A model generated the notes under the pieces. The model had not been told where the DNA came from, searched no databases, and was given only the letters and a program-made list of their open reading frames with translations. Position numbers and translations under genes: made by a program. Below, piece after piece: positions 8,517 to 25,135 of a stretch of 64,000 nt of DNA. Origin of the DNA: Hyphomicrobiales bacterium (GTDB taxonomy: Bacteria; Pseudomonadota; Alphaproteobacteria; Rhizobiales; Xanthobacteraceae); assembly GCA_017305715.1 (NCBI GenBank), contig JAFKKG010000016.1:62001-126000 (forward strand). The letters are read 5' to 3'. Each line of letters begins with the position of its first letter. Positions within the stretch are counted from its first letter, which is position 1.

Positions 8517-9263
8517 ATGTTGCTTGCTCTTGGCGCCGCGTCATCGGCGATCGATGCCCTGAAGTCGCTGACTTCCTCGAAGTCGTCTTCCTCGCAATCC
8601 AATGCGACCAGCCTGTTCGACTCCTTTTCGAGCTCCCAGGCTTCGGCCAGCACCAATACGGGCGGAGGCGGCGGCGGGTCGCAGATCTCGCCGGCAACCA
8701 TGAGCGCGCTGCTGGCGGCGCAAAGCCAGTCCTCGACCGGCACGACGGCCACGACGGCGACCAGCCGTTCCGACGCGCTCAAGGACCTGTTTTCGCAGAT
8801 CGACGGCAACGGCGACGGCAAGATCACCAAATCGGAATTTGAAGATGCGCTCGGCGCCGGTGGCACCAATTTGAAGAATGCCGACGACGTCTTCGCGAAG
8901 CTCGACAAGGACGGCGACGGCTCGGTCAGCCTCAACGAACTGGCCTCGGCGCTGAAGGGCGGAAAGGGCAAGGGGCGTCACAGCCATCACATGGCCAGCG
9001 GCTCCGGCGAGAACGGATCGAGCGCCGATCCCTTGATGCAGGCGCTGCAGGGCGCCTCCAGCACCTCCACGACCAACAGCGATGGTTCGGTGACGACATC
9101 GCTGACCTATGCCGACGGATCGAAGGTCACGATGACGTCGGCCGCCTCGGGCAGTTCTTCGAGCGCCGCCACCTCGTCGTATAATTTCATCGAGCAGATG
9201 ATCCAGCGCCAGGCCCAGGCGATTTCGGCCTCTGCCACCGCCTCGCTCTCGGTCAGCGCCTGA
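8517..9263 (+). CDS. EF-hand calcium-binding protein
   Basis: 248 residues from the ATG at 8517; an ATG at 8490 is possible and would give a more signal-like N-terminus. Two canonical EF-hand loops are visible: residues 96-107 (DGNGDGKITKSE) and 130-141 (DKDGDGSVSLNE), so Ca2+ binding is likely. The flanks are low-complexity Ser/Thr/Gly-rich, with a Gly run around residue 47 and a Ser-rich C-terminus, suggesting flexible linkers. Location and partner are unknown; it may be secreted or a cytosolic Ca sensor. Confidence 0.75.
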   Translation: MLLALGAASSAIDALKSLTSSKSSSSQSNATSLFDSFSSSQASASTNTGGGGGGSQISPATMSALLAAQSQSSTGTTATTATSRSDALKDLFSQIDGNGDGKITKSEFEDALGAGGTNLKNADDVFAKLDKDGDGSVSLNELASALKGGKGKGRHSHHMASGSGENGSSADPLMQALQGASSTSTTNSDGSVTTSLTYADGSKVTMTSAASGSSSSAATSSYNFIEQMIQRQAQAISASATASLSVSA

Positions 9264-9355
9264 GCAACACGCTTTGAAGAGACCAGGCGAGGCTTCGGCA
9301 GTCAGGACGTAGAGCGTGATGAAACTTAGCTGAGTCGTTTGCTCCAGGCTCGGTT

Positions 9356-9480
9356 CACCTCTCCCCGGCGGGGAGAGGTCGATTTGCGCGAGCAAATCGG
9401 GTGAGGGGGCGCTGTTCTAGCGAGAGACCGTAACCCCTCACCCGCGCCTTCGGCGCGACCTCTCCCGATGGGAGAGGTGG
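9356..9480. repeat. Intergenic palindromic repeat, family D
   Basis: Starts CACCTCTCCCCGGCGGGGAG and ends CTCTCCCGATGGGAGAGGTG, with an inner pair of GTGAGGGG / CCCCTCAC. It is a long imperfect palindrome made of nested hairpins, a style common in Bradyrhizobium-type intergenic spacers. It lies between the EF-hand gene and the convergent peptidase gene, where it could act as a bidirectional terminator. Confidence 0.75.
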
Positions 9481-9519
9481 AATTCTCGACGCCGTTCCAA
9501 CCAACCTAATCTCCACGCG

Positions 9520-10515
9520 CTAGCCGAAGCGATCCTTCCACGCCGGGAGCGTGCCCGGAAAGGGCAGCGCGGCCGCCTCGTGGACGCCGCGCGCAATCGC
9601 GCGGGCAACCACATTGGCCGCCACCATTCCAAGTTCAGTGAGGCCGTATCGCGGTTCGACCGGCTTCTGGCCGGTCGCCGCCGCAAACACCACGTCACCA
9701 TCGGTCGGCGCATGGACGGGGTAGATGGCGCGGGCCATGCCGGTTTGCGCGATCATCGCAAGGCGCTTGGCCTGCGGTTTCGTCAGCACGGCGTCGGTGA
9801 CGACGACGGCGAGCGTGGTGTTTTCGCCGGAGGTCGGCTCCGGGCCGCCCTTGAGGCGGGCTTTCAACATGCCCGGTGTGAACGAAGACGGCAGTCCGCG
9901 TCCGCCATATTCATGGCCGACCTCAAATGGCGCCGCCCAGAACCACGGCCCATCGCCGACCGTGACGCTGCCGACGGCATTGACCACCGCGAGCGCCGCG
10001 ACCATGACGCCGCTTTCGGTCCGTGCGGAGGCCGAGCCGAGGCCGCCCTTGAAATTGGCGGTGGTGGCGCCAAGCCCGGCGCCGACGCTGCCGAGCGCAA
10101 AATCGGTGCCCGCGGCACGGGCCGCGGCATAGGCGAGATCGCGATAGGGTGGAAACCGTCCCCAGGCCTTGTTGCCGCCGTTGAGGAGATCGAAGCAGAT
10201 CGCGCCGGGCACGATCGGTATCACCGCTTCGCGGATGCGCAGGCCGCGCCCCTGTTCGGCGAGCCAGGCCTGCACGCCGCCGGCGGCATCGAGCCCGAGC
10301 GCCGAGCCGCCGGAGAGCGCAATCGCGTCGACCGCCTCGACGGTCGCTTCAGGCTCGAGCAGGGCGTTCTCGCGCAGACCGGGGCCGCCGCCGCGGACGT
10401 CGACCGACGCCATCGCGGGCTGGTCGAAAATGATCGCAGTGACGCCGGACGCCACCCCGGCGTCATCGGCGTGGCCGACGCGGACGCCGGGGATGTCGGT
10501 GAGAAGGTTTTTCAA
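9520..10515 (-). CDS. P1-family (S58/NylC-like) self-processing peptidase
   Basis: 331 residues. The N-terminus LTDIPGVRVGHADD and the blocks RGGGPGLRE, ALSGGSALGLDAA and GSVGAGLGATT match the DmpA / NylC family of Ntn-like hydrolases, which release N-terminal amino acids or cleave unusual amides. The processing site is GENTTL; cleavage Asn232/Thr233 would leave Thr233 as N-terminal nucleophile, as in NylC rather than the Gly-Ser site of DmpA (known family facts). The only credible start is TTG at 10515: the frame is closed upstream by the stop of the sensor-kinase gene. Probably cytosolic. It lies 78 bp downstream of the kinase on the same strand. Confidence 0.85.
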   Translation of the reverse strand: MKNLLTDIPGVRVGHADDAGVASGVTAIIFDQPAMASVDVRGGGPGLRENALLEPEATVEAVDAIALSGGSALGLDAAGGVQAWLAEQGRGLRIREAVIPIVPGAICFDLLNGGNKAWGRFPPYRDLAYAAARAAGTDFALGSVGAGLGATTANFKGGLGSASARTESGVMVAALAVVNAVGSVTVGDGPWFWAAPFEVGHEYGGRGLPSSFTPGMLKARLKGGPEPTSGENTTLAVVVTDAVLTKPQAKRLAMIAQTGMARAIYPVHAPTDGDVVFAAATGQKPVEPRYGLTELGMVAANVVARAIARGVHEAAALPFPGTLPAWKDRFG

Positions 10516-10593
10516 GATGACGGTCCGTCCAAGTCCGCGCAGATTGCGGCCATCGAGGTTATCCTCGCCGGGATATCCGACGTCAAGAAGGCC

Positions 10594-13374
10594 TCAACCG
10601 CCGAGCGCCAGCCGCAGCATCCTGGCCAGTTCGGATTTGCGATAGGGTTTTGCCAGCAGCAGCACGCCGGAATCGAGGCGGCCGTGATGAACGATGGCGT
10701 TCTCGGTATATCCCGACGTGTACAGGGTTTTCAGCGACGGGCGCCGCTTCAGCGCCTCGTCGACCAGTTGGCGACCGTTCATTTCGCCGGGCATGATGAC
10801 GTCGGTGAACAGCAGATCGAGGGTGGGCGCGCCATCGATGATCTGCAGCGCCTCGCGGGCATTGGCGGCCTCGAAGGTGGTGTAGCCGAGGCTTTCGATC
10901 TGCGTCATCACGTAGCGGCGCACCAGCGCGTCGTCTTCCACGACGAGAACGGTCTCGGTGCCACCTTCGACATTGGCCGAGATCGCCGCTTCGGCGGCGG
11001 TCTGGTTCAATCCGGTGGCGCGCGGCAGGTACATCTTGACGGACGTGCCGTGGCCTTCCTCGCTGTAGATCTTGATATGTCCGCCTGATTGCTTGACGAA
11101 GCCGAACACCATGCTGAGCCCGAGGCCGGTGCCCTTGCCGACCTCCTTGGTGGTGAAGAAGGGATCGAACACCCGCTCGATGAGCGCGGCGGGGATGCCA
11201 GTGCCGGTGTCGCTGACGGCCACCATCACGTAATGGCCCGGCGTGACCTCGCTGTGCATGCTGGCGTAGTTTTCGTCGAGATAGATGTTGCCGCTCTCGA
11301 GCGCGAGCTTGCCGCCATTGGGCATGGCATCCCGCGCGTTGAGGGCCAGGTTGAGAACCGCTGTCGCGAGCTGGTTCGGGTCGACCAGGGCCGTCCATGC
11401 GTCTTCCGCCAGCAGCGGCGTGATCTCGACGTTTTCGCCGAGCGTCGGATGCAGCAGTTTGGCTGCCTCCAGCACCAGCGCATTGACGTCGACTTCACGG
11501 GGCTGCAACGGCTGCTTGCGGGCAAAGGCCAGCAAATGCCGGGTCAGATTGGCGCCGCGCTCGGCGGCCTCGTCGATCAACCGCGTGATGGCGACGAGCT
11601 CGGGCTTGTCGGCCACCGATTCCTCCAGGATGCCAATGGTCCCGGTGATCACCGTCAGGATGTTGTTGAAGTCGTGCGCGACGCCGCCGGTCAACTGGCC
11701 GATCGCGTCCATCTTCTGGATATGCCGCAACTGGGCTTCCGCCGCCTGCTTCTCGGTGAGGTCGCGGCCGATGAAGAAATGCCGCCGCACCGGCTCCGAC
11801 CAGGTGCCGGTCCAGTTCAGCGTGACCGACTGTCCGTCCTTGTGGATGTAGCGGGTCTCGAAGTTGCGCAATTGCTTGCCGCGCCGCGCGGCGCGCATTT
11901 CGTTGCGGGTGCTTTCGAGGTCGTCCGGATGAATGAATTCGACGGCGCTGTGGCCGATCATGTCGGCGGGATCGTACCCGAGGATGATCCTGGCGCTCGG
12001 GCTGACCTGCATGAAATTCCCGGCAGTGTCGGTCACGAAGATGAGGTCGTGCGAGGTTTCGAAGATGCGTTGCCGCTCCTCGATCTCCTGATTGAGCGCC
12101 TTCTGCGTTCTCTTGTCGTCGGTGATGTCGCGCGCGATTTTCGATGCGCCGACGATCTCGCCGGAAGCCGAGCGGATCGGGGAGATGGTCAGCCGGACGT
12201 CGACCGATCGCCCGTCCTTGTTCATCCGCACGGTCTCGTAATCCCCGATCCGCTCGCCACGGCCAACCTGTTCGAGGATATTGCGGGCCTCATCGCGGCG
12301 GTCCGGCGGGACGATGATCTCGATGGACCTGCCCACCGCCTCGAGCGAAACAAAGCCGAACAGGCGCTCGGCGGCGCGATTCCAGGCGGTGATGGTGCCG
12401 TCGAGCGATTTGGTGATGATGGCGTCGTTGGACGATTCCACGACCGCGCTGAACAGGCGTTCCCGCTCGGTGTGAAGGCTGCGCTCGGAGGCGGCCTGGC
12501 GGCGCAGGGTCCGGAGCAGGCGGGCCAGTTGGGCCTGCAGGCTGACATTGTCGATCAGCAGCACCGCGAGCACGAAACTCGCGGCGCAGAGCCCATAGAT
12601 GCGTCCGAGGTAGAAGCCGAGATCGTATCTGGCGACATTCAGGATGGCGGACGACGCGATATCGAACAGCCAGGAACACAGAACGACCATCAGCCAGACG
12701 TCGAGGACGGAGTAAGGCTTGCGAAACCACAGCACCGCGAGCGCGCCGAGGCTGAGGCACCACACCGTCGACACCACGCCGAGCATGACCGGCGTATAGT
12801 GACCTCCACTGAGCAATACCGGCAGCAGATGATGCTGCGCCGTGACCACCCAGGTGAACAGGGCGATCGCGCCGGCCACCGCCATGATGCTCGCAAGCAC
12901 TGCGCTTGCGGTCGAACCCTTTAGCTTGGAGCCGTTATCCCCGGCCTTGAGCAGCGCATAGCCCAGCACCAGCAGCGGAAAGACGCCGTGCCAGACCATA
13001 TAGAGCCAGACCGTGGTCTGCGAACCTGCGCCGAGCCATCCATTCGGCGCAAACAGGCCAGGGAAGGTGAGGGCGTGGACGATGGCGGCGGCGGCCGTGA
13101 ACAGATATCCGCTCGCGAGCAGCAGCAATGCCCGCGAGCGCGACACCGCAAACTGCGAGAACAGCAGAATCGCGGTGATGATATCGTTGATGGCAAGCGC
13201 GGATTGATAGCTCGCGACGAATGCCGGCAGCGGTGCAAGCGGAATGCCGACAAAGGGAACGGCGCAGGCAAACAGAACCGAAGAGATTCCGACGATGGTG
13301 AGCGCCCATGCGCGATCGCGGCTGGTCGCCGGCAGGGTCGACAGGAAGATGTTGCGCTCGTCAGCCGTCTGCAT
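10594..13374 (-). CDS. MASE4-PAS-PAS hybrid sensor histidine kinase/response regulator
   Basis: 926 residues from the ATG at 13374 (RBS GGGAACGA); a TTG five codons upstream is the alternative. In order: seven or eight membrane helices forming a MASE4-like sensor (about 15-265), PAS (310-420), second PAS (430-545), HisKA with phospho-accepting His567 in GGVAHDFNN, HATPase (about 660-785), and a receiver with Asp858 in FTDVIMPGEMNG. It is an inner-membrane kinase that probably senses membrane or redox state. The receiver at the C-terminus suggests onward phosphotransfer or feedback. It is divergent from the lone receiver at 13725. Confidence 0.93.
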   Translation of the reverse strand: MQTADERNIFLSTLPATSRDRAWALTIVGISSVLFACAVPFVGIPLAPLPAFVASYQSALAINDIITAILLFSQFAVSRSRALLLLASGYLFTAAAAIVHALTFPGLFAPNGWLGAGSQTTVWLYMVWHGVFPLLVLGYALLKAGDNGSKLKGSTASAVLASIMAVAGAIALFTWVVTAQHHLLPVLLSGGHYTPVMLGVVSTVWCLSLGALAVLWFRKPYSVLDVWLMVVLCSWLFDIASSAILNVARYDLGFYLGRIYGLCAASFVLAVLLIDNVSLQAQLARLLRTLRRQAASERSLHTERERLFSAVVESSNDAIITKSLDGTITAWNRAAERLFGFVSLEAVGRSIEIIVPPDRRDEARNILEQVGRGERIGDYETVRMNKDGRSVDVRLTISPIRSASGEIVGASKIARDITDDKRTQKALNQEIEERQRIFETSHDLIFVTDTAGNFMQVSPSARIILGYDPADMIGHSAVEFIHPDDLESTRNEMRAARRGKQLRNFETRYIHKDGQSVTLNWTGTWSEPVRRHFFIGRDLTEKQAAEAQLRHIQKMDAIGQLTGGVAHDFNNILTVITGTIGILEESVADKPELVAITRLIDEAAERGANLTRHLLAFARKQPLQPREVDVNALVLEAAKLLHPTLGENVEITPLLAEDAWTALVDPNQLATAVLNLALNARDAMPNGGKLALESGNIYLDENYASMHSEVTPGHYVMVAVSDTGTGIPAALIERVFDPFFTTKEVGKGTGLGLSMVFGFVKQSGGHIKIYSEEGHGTSVKMYLPRATGLNQTAAEAAISANVEGGTETVLVVEDDALVRRYVMTQIESLGYTTFEAANAREALQIIDGAPTLDLLFTDVIMPGEMNGRQLVDEALKRRPSLKTLYTSGYTENAIVHHGRLDSGVLLLAKPYRKSELARMLRLALGG

Positions 13375-13389
13375 TGTCGTTCCCGGCAA

Positions 13390-13724
13390 ACTGGCATCGA
13401 ACGCGCCATCGGACCAGTACCAAATATGCGAATATTATCCCATCCACTGGTGTGGTGTATTGAGCCGAGATCGGGATATCGATCGCGCGGCTGACGAACT
13501 GAAGCACGCCACAGGACGCGGAGCCGCAAGAATGCGGTGCGGTGCGGCAAATCGACCGTCGGACCCGGCCGAATCAACCCAAGGTTACATGCTACCTGTT
13601 CGGGCCCCCGTCTGGCCGTTCGGGTAACCGTCCCTTTACCGAAAGCTCGAATAATGTCCGCGGCGTTGCCTTGACCGGGCATATTCATCATAGGCTGTCG
13701 CGCGACCAGTTCGGGATTTCATTC
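13390..13724. other. Intergenic region between divergent signalling genes
   Basis: About 335 bp with no convincing gene. It must hold promoters for the MASE4 kinase (minus) and the receiver protein (plus). A TTGACC at 13671-13676 is a possible -35 for the receiver, but no -10 at standard spacing is clear. GGTTAC and GTAACC form a loose inverted pair around 13585-13630. Confidence 0.5.
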
Positions 13725-14123
13725 ATGCCCCGTGTTCTTGTGATTGACGACCAATCCGACGTGCGCACGATGATCTCGATCGTGCTGCGGATCAACCAAT
13801 TCGAAATCGTCGAGGCCGCCAGCGCCGAAGCGGGATTGCAGGCGTTCGAAGAAGGTGGTTTTGACCTCGCGATCGTCGATATCTTCCTTCAGGATTCCAA
13901 CGGTTCCGATCTGATTGCGACGATGCGCGAGCGGGTGCCGGATCTGCCCGTGATCGCGATCTCCGGCATGACGGCGCTCGATTTCCTGTCGAAATCGCCG
14001 GAACTGGCCGATGTCGTCTGCCTTCAAAAGCCGTTTCGTCCAAACGACCTGACCCGTGCGATCGCCGCAGCGCGGCAGGCGACGCGCCCCCCGGTAAACG
14101 CGGTTGCCGGCGCGGCGTCGTAA
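13725..14123 (+). CDS. Single-domain response regulator (CheY-like receiver)
   Basis: 132 residues. The start at MPRVLVIDDQSD (13725) gives a complete receiver; the in-frame extension to 13542 is not protein-like. The acidic pocket is VIDDQSD, the phospho-acceptor Asp52 is in VDIFLQDSNG, and the switch Lys is in LQKPF. No output domain is present, so it probably acts as a phosphotransfer intermediate or protein switch for one of the neighbouring kinases (inference). It is convergent with the HWE kinase, whose stop lies 13 bp away. Confidence 0.9.
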   Translation: MPRVLVIDDQSDVRTMISIVLRINQFEIVEAASAEAGLQAFEEGGFDLAIVDIFLQDSNGSDLIATMRERVPDLPVIAISGMTALDFLSKSPELADVVCLQKPFRPNDLTRAIAAARQATRPPVNAVAGAAS

Positions 14124-14136
14124 TCGGGCGCTGCCG

Positions 14137-15651
14137 TCAAGGCCGCGCCAATTGTCCAATGCGCCGGCTTCCATTCTCTTCCGTCACGGCATCGCGTGCG
14201 GGGGCCGGATCGGACGCGACCTGGCGCGGCGAAAGCGGGACCGAGAGGCGGCAAACGAGACCTTCGGGGCGCCAGTCGAAATCGGCTTTGCCGCCGAGTT
14301 GCGACTCGATGCTGGCGATGACGCTCCTGGTCCCAAAGCCCCGCGATATCGGCTTTTCGACCACGGGCCCGCCGGCCTCGGCCCACACGATGTCGAGGAC
14401 GTCCGACTTGATCTCCCAGTTCACCGATAGCCGGCCTGTCAGCACCGACAGCGCGCCATACTTGGCCGAATTGGTGACGAGTTCATGCAGCGCCAGAGCC
14501 ACCGTCTGCGCGGTTGCCGGCTGCAATTGCACCTCGGCGCCGCGCAATTCGATCTGCTCGCCGGTCGAGTAGGGCGCCAGCTCCTCGTCGATCAGCTTGG
14601 CTATTTCAGCGCCCTGCCAGCTCGACAGCGACAATACGGTGTGAACCCGCGCCAGCGCGGTGATCCGGCCTTCGACGGAGCGGATGTAGCTCTTGACGTT
14701 TTCGCCGCGCGTCAATCGCACGATGGATTGCGCCAGCGCCAATGCGTTCTTGGCGCGGTGATCGACTTCCCGGGCCAGCAGGTTTTGGCGTTCTTCGGCC
14801 TGCTTGCGTTCGGTGATATCGACCGTCACGCCGCTGACGCGGACGACGCGGCCATCCTTGTCGGTGCTCGTTGCAGCCGTCCCGGCGCACCAGCGCACCT
14901 CCCCATCGGGGCGGAGGATTCGAAACTCCGCCTCATAGGAAGTGATGCCTTTGGTGAACTCCGCCATCGCCTTGCGTAATTCGTCGATATCATCCGGATG
15001 GAGCAAGGCCTGAACGCTGGCCGGCGTCACCACAAAGGATTTCGGATCAAGGCCGAAGATCTGGTACTGGCCGTCGTCCCACATCCAGTCGCCGCTGATC
15101 CAATCCCAGTCCCAGGATCCCATTTTGCCGGCGGCGATCGCCAGACTGCGGCGCTGCTCGCTTTCCAGCAGTCTTGTATGGGACTCTTCCAGCTCGGCGG
15201 TGCGGGCGCGAACCCGGTCCTCGAGTTCGACGTTGAGCCGTTCCAGTTGGCGGGTCTTGCGATAAAGCTCGGCGAACACCTTGATCTTGGCGCGCAGGAC
15301 TTCCGGCACCACCGGCACGGGCACGTAATCCACCGCGCCCATCTCGTAACCGCGCAGGCGATCGAGGTCGCTGACCTGGATCGCCGAGATGAAGATCATC
15401 GCCGTCTTCTGGAAGCGGGGATGTTCGCGGATCATCGCGGCCAGCTCGAAGCCGTCGAGTTCCGGCATGCACACGTCGACCAGGATGATGGCGACGTCGT
15501 TCTTGAGCAGGAATTCGAGCGCTTCACGCCCCGACGACGCCATGATCAGATTTTCGCCAAGCTCCTTCAGGATCACTTCGTAGGCGAGCAGCTTCGCGGG
15601 CTGATCGTCCACCAGGAGGATATTGACTTGTTCGTGGTCCATCATCTGCAT
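14137..15651 (-). CDS. Receiver-PAS-HWE family histidine kinase
   Basis: 504 residues, no membrane helix. An N-terminal receiver (about 8-125) has Asp59 in VDVCMPELDG. Then come a coiled coil (135-170), a PAS with PAC (about 180-285), and an HWE-type kinase core: His298 in the motif DHRAKNALALAQSI and the N-box LALHELVTNSAKYGALS. HWE kinases are typical of alphaproteobacterial light, stress and general-stress (PhyR) signalling. The gene begins 7 bp after the stop of the poly-HAMP kinase and is very likely cotranscribed with it; its receiver is a natural phosphorylation target of that kinase (inference). Confidence 0.93.
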   Translation of the reverse strand: MQMMDHEQVNILLVDDQPAKLLAYEVILKELGENLIMASSGREALEFLLKNDVAIILVDVCMPELDGFELAAMIREHPRFQKTAMIFISAIQVSDLDRLRGYEMGAVDYVPVPVVPEVLRAKIKVFAELYRKTRQLERLNVELEDRVRARTAELEESHTRLLESEQRRSLAIAAGKMGSWDWDWISGDWMWDDGQYQIFGLDPKSFVVTPASVQALLHPDDIDELRKAMAEFTKGITSYEAEFRILRPDGEVRWCAGTAATSTDKDGRVVRVSGVTVDITERKQAEERQNLLAREVDHRAKNALALAQSIVRLTRGENVKSYIRSVEGRITALARVHTVLSLSSWQGAEIAKLIDEELAPYSTGEQIELRGAEVQLQPATAQTVALALHELVTNSAKYGALSVLTGRLSVNWEIKSDVLDIVWAEAGGPVVEKPISRGFGTRSVIASIESQLGGKADFDWRPEGLVCRLSVPLSPRQVASDPAPARDAVTEENGSRRIGQLARP

Positions 15652-15658
15652 TCGCCGA

Positions 15659-21958
<6,300 letters not shown>

Positions 21959-22212
21959 GGTGTCTCCTCAAGAGGACCCCGCGCGAATCCGAATGCGGGT
22001 TCGCGATCTTGCGTCATAAGACGAGCCGTCCCGTCGCGGATCAAGGTGGAACAGCAGGTGATGCAGCAAAATCAAATAGATGGAACTCAGCCTGAACTGG
22101 TTCAAAACCGTCGATGCGATTTGGTTCCATCGATTCCGGAAAAAAGTTCCGCGGCCCGCGCGGCCGTTAACCTTTGCGGCGCGCCGACTCACATGTCCGG
22201 AATGCCGCCCAA
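21959..22212. other. Promoter/leader region of the poly-HAMP kinase operon
   Basis: About 250 bp with no gene, between the livK terminator and the kinase start. On the minus strand it ends in a strong Shine-Dalgarno (TTGAGGAGACACC before the ATG). Two GGAAC words occur on the minus strand, recalling the -35 of EcfG general-stress promoters, but no CGTT at the right spacing follows. I therefore do not call a promoter. Confidence 0.4.
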
Positions 22213-22239
22213 CAAAAACGCCCCGGCAAGCCGGGGCGC
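22213..22239 (-). terminator. Rho-independent terminator of the liv operon
   Basis: On the minus strand: CGCCCCGG, four-base loop CTTG, CCGGGGCG, then TTTTTG. The stem is a perfect 8 bp of GC pairs, located 28 bases after the livK stop. Confidence 0.9.
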
Positions 22240-22266
22240 TCACAGGTGACGTGAAGCGGCGAGGGG

Positions 22267-23385
22267 TTATGACCCCTTCGGATTGATTTCGGCGTAGTTG
22301 CCCTTGGCGTCCCACTTGTAGACGACGTAGTCGAGCTGCTTGATGTCGCCCTTGGCGTCAAAGCTCATCTTGCCGAGCACGGTGTCCCATTCGCCGGCCT
22401 TGATGGCTTCCATCACCTTCTTCGGATCGGTCGCGCCGACCTTCGCCACCGCCTGCGACCAGACCTGCATCGCCGCGTAGGTGTAGAGGGTGTAGCCTTC
22501 GGGGTCGATGTTCTTGGCCTTGAACTTCTCGACGATCGCCTTCGCGGTCGCCTTGTTGCGCGGGTCGGGACCGAAGGTGAACAGGGTGCCTTCCGCCGCC
22601 GGACCGGTGATGGAGGCGAATTCCTTGTCGTTCATGGCGTCGCCCGCCATCAGCACCGTCTTGAGGCCCTGGTCGCGCATCTGGCGCAGGATCAGGCCTG
22701 CTTCCTGATGGTAGCCGCCGACATAGACGAGATCGATGTTGTCGCGCTTCAGGCGCGACACGATGGCGTTAAAATCCTTGTCGCCCTTGTTGTAGGATTC
22801 GAACATCTTCTCGGTGAAGCCGGCCTTGTTGAGCGCCTTCTTGGTCTCGTCCGCGAGGCCCTTGCCGTAGGTGGTCTTGTCGTTGAGGATGGCGACGTTT
22901 TTGCCCTTGTAGTTCTTCGTGATGTAGTCCGCGGCAACCAGGCCCTGCTGGTCGTCACGGCCGCAGACGCGCGCCACGTTCCAGAGCTTGCGCTCGGTGA
23001 ACAGCGGGTTGGTCGAAGCAGGCGTAATCTGCAGCACGTTGCCGTCGGCGTAGGCTTCCGAAGCAGGGATCGACGACGACGAGCAGAAATGGCCGGCGAC
23101 GAACGGGATCTTTGCGCCGGCGAACTTTTCCGCCACCGAGCGTGCCTGCTTGGGATCGCAGGCATCGTCACCGACCTGCAGCGCCAGCTTCTTGCCGAGG
23201 ACGCCGCCGGCGGCGTTGAGGTCCGCGACCGCCTGTTCGGCGCCGTTCTTCATCTGCCGGCCGAAAGCGGATTCGGAGCCCGTCATCGGGCCCGCAACTG
23301 CAATGTTGATGTCCTGCGCAAGCGCTGCCGTCGAGAGCGCGAACGATGCGCCCAATGCCAGGCCGATGAGTTTCAGTGATTTCAT
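22267..23385 (-). CDS. livK: Branched-chain amino acid ABC transporter, periplasmic binding protein
   Basis: 372 residues. The Sec signal peptide MKSLKLIGLALGASFALS ends at ALAQ (about residue 23). The mature part starts DINIAVAGPMTGSESAFG, the standard opening of Leu/Ile/Val-binding proteins, with later DDACDPKQA and GGYHQEAG blocks (type I periplasmic binding fold). GAGGAC precedes the ATG at 23385; the much longer open frame upstream is a shadow. It is the last gene of livHMGFK and is followed by an intrinsic terminator. The ligand is likely a branched-chain or related amino acid; exact specificity cannot be read. Confidence 0.93.
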   Translation of the reverse strand: MKSLKLIGLALGASFALSTAALAQDINIAVAGPMTGSESAFGRQMKNGAEQAVADLNAAGGVLGKKLALQVGDDACDPKQARSVAEKFAGAKIPFVAGHFCSSSSIPASEAYADGNVLQITPASTNPLFTERKLWNVARVCGRDDQQGLVAADYITKNYKGKNVAILNDKTTYGKGLADETKKALNKAGFTEKMFESYNKGDKDFNAIVSRLKRDNIDLVYVGGYHQEAGLILRQMRDQGLKTVLMAGDAMNDKEFASITGPAAEGTLFTFGPDPRNKATAKAIVEKFKAKNIDPEGYTLYTYAAMQVWSQAVAKVGATDPKKVMEAIKAGEWDTVLGKMSFDAKGDIKQLDYVVYKWDAKGNYAEINPKGS

Positions 23386-23558
23386 GAGTGTCCTCGCGGG
23401 ATAGTCGCTACGGGACGCACCCGGCGGGCCGGGTGCGCAAACCGGGGTCATTGTCGGCTGATTTTGCCGCGAAGTCATCGGCAAATTTCGGGCAAATCCG
23501 CGGCCCGTTCGCCGCATCTTGACGCAGCGCCGGCCGTCGCGGCCGACCGCCGGCTGCG

Positions 23559-24301
<743 letters not shown>

Positions 24302-24305
<4 letters not shown>

Positions 24306-25135
24306 GTTCCGCTCTCCATCACGGCGATCGCTTCCTCCTCGTCGGCGCCGAGATAGGCGGCGATCACCTTCGGATCGTCGCGCACATGTTGCGGCGTGCC
24401 TTCGGCGATCTTGACGCCGTAATCCATCACGACGACGTGGTCGGAGATTTCCATCACCACCGACATGTCGTGTTCGATCAAGAGGATCGAGGTGCCTTGT
24501 TCGGCGCGGATCGAGAGCAACAATTCGCTCAAGCTGGCACTTTCCCGCGCGTTCAGCCCGGCGGCCGGCTCGTCGAGGCAGAGCAGCGCCGGCTCCGTGC
24601 ACATCGCGCGCGCGATTTCGAGGCGGCGCTGATCGCCATACGGCAGATTGCCGGCGGCATCGTCGGCGCGGTCGAGCAGGTCGACGCGCTCCAGCCAGGT
24701 CCGGGCCAGATCGATCGCGTTTTTCTCCGCGGCGCGCCACGACGGCGCGCCGATCAATCCGAGCAGCGTGAGGCCGGAAGCGCGCATCAGCGCATTGTGC
24801 TGCGCCACCATCAAATTCTCCAGCGCCGTCATGCCGGGGAACAGCCGGATGTTCTGGAAGGTGCGGGCGACTTTCGCCTGCTTGGAGATCCGGAAATCGT
24901 TGAGCGATCCGAGCTGGATCGTGTGGCCGTCATCATGCGTCAGCCGCATTGCGCCTGACGTCGGCTTGTAGAAGCCGGTGATGCAGTTGAACACGGTGGT
25001 CTTGCCGGCGCCGTTCGGTCCGATCAGCGCGGTGATCTTGCGCCGCTCGGCGCCAAAGGAAAGTTCGTTGACCGCAACGATGCCGCCGAAGCGCATCGAC
25101 AGATGGTCGACGAACAGGATGTGGTCGCTGCTCAC
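24302..25135 (-). CDS. livG: Branched-chain amino acid ABC transporter ATPase LivG
   Basis: 277 residues from a GTG at 25135 that overlaps the livM stop by 4 bp. Walker A is GPNGAGKTT, with the LivG-type insert ARTFQNIRLFPGMTALENL, the degenerate signature NLPYGDQRRLEIARA and Walker B LLCLDEPAAGLN followed by LIEHDMSVVM. Partner of LivF on the cytoplasmic face. Confidence 0.95.

Noticed and set aside
9356-9480. Insertion-sequence remnant
   Set aside because: Nested palindromes without transposase coding or flanking target duplication; better described as an intergenic palindromic repeat.
9580-12924. Two long plus-strand frames opposite the peptidase and the MASE4 kinase
   Set aside because: Both are antisense to recognisable proteins and show the usual GC-frame shadow composition.
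21959-22266. EcfG-type general-stress promoter before the poly-HAMP kinase
   Set aside because: GGAAC words are present, but no CGTT box occurs at 16-17 bp spacing.
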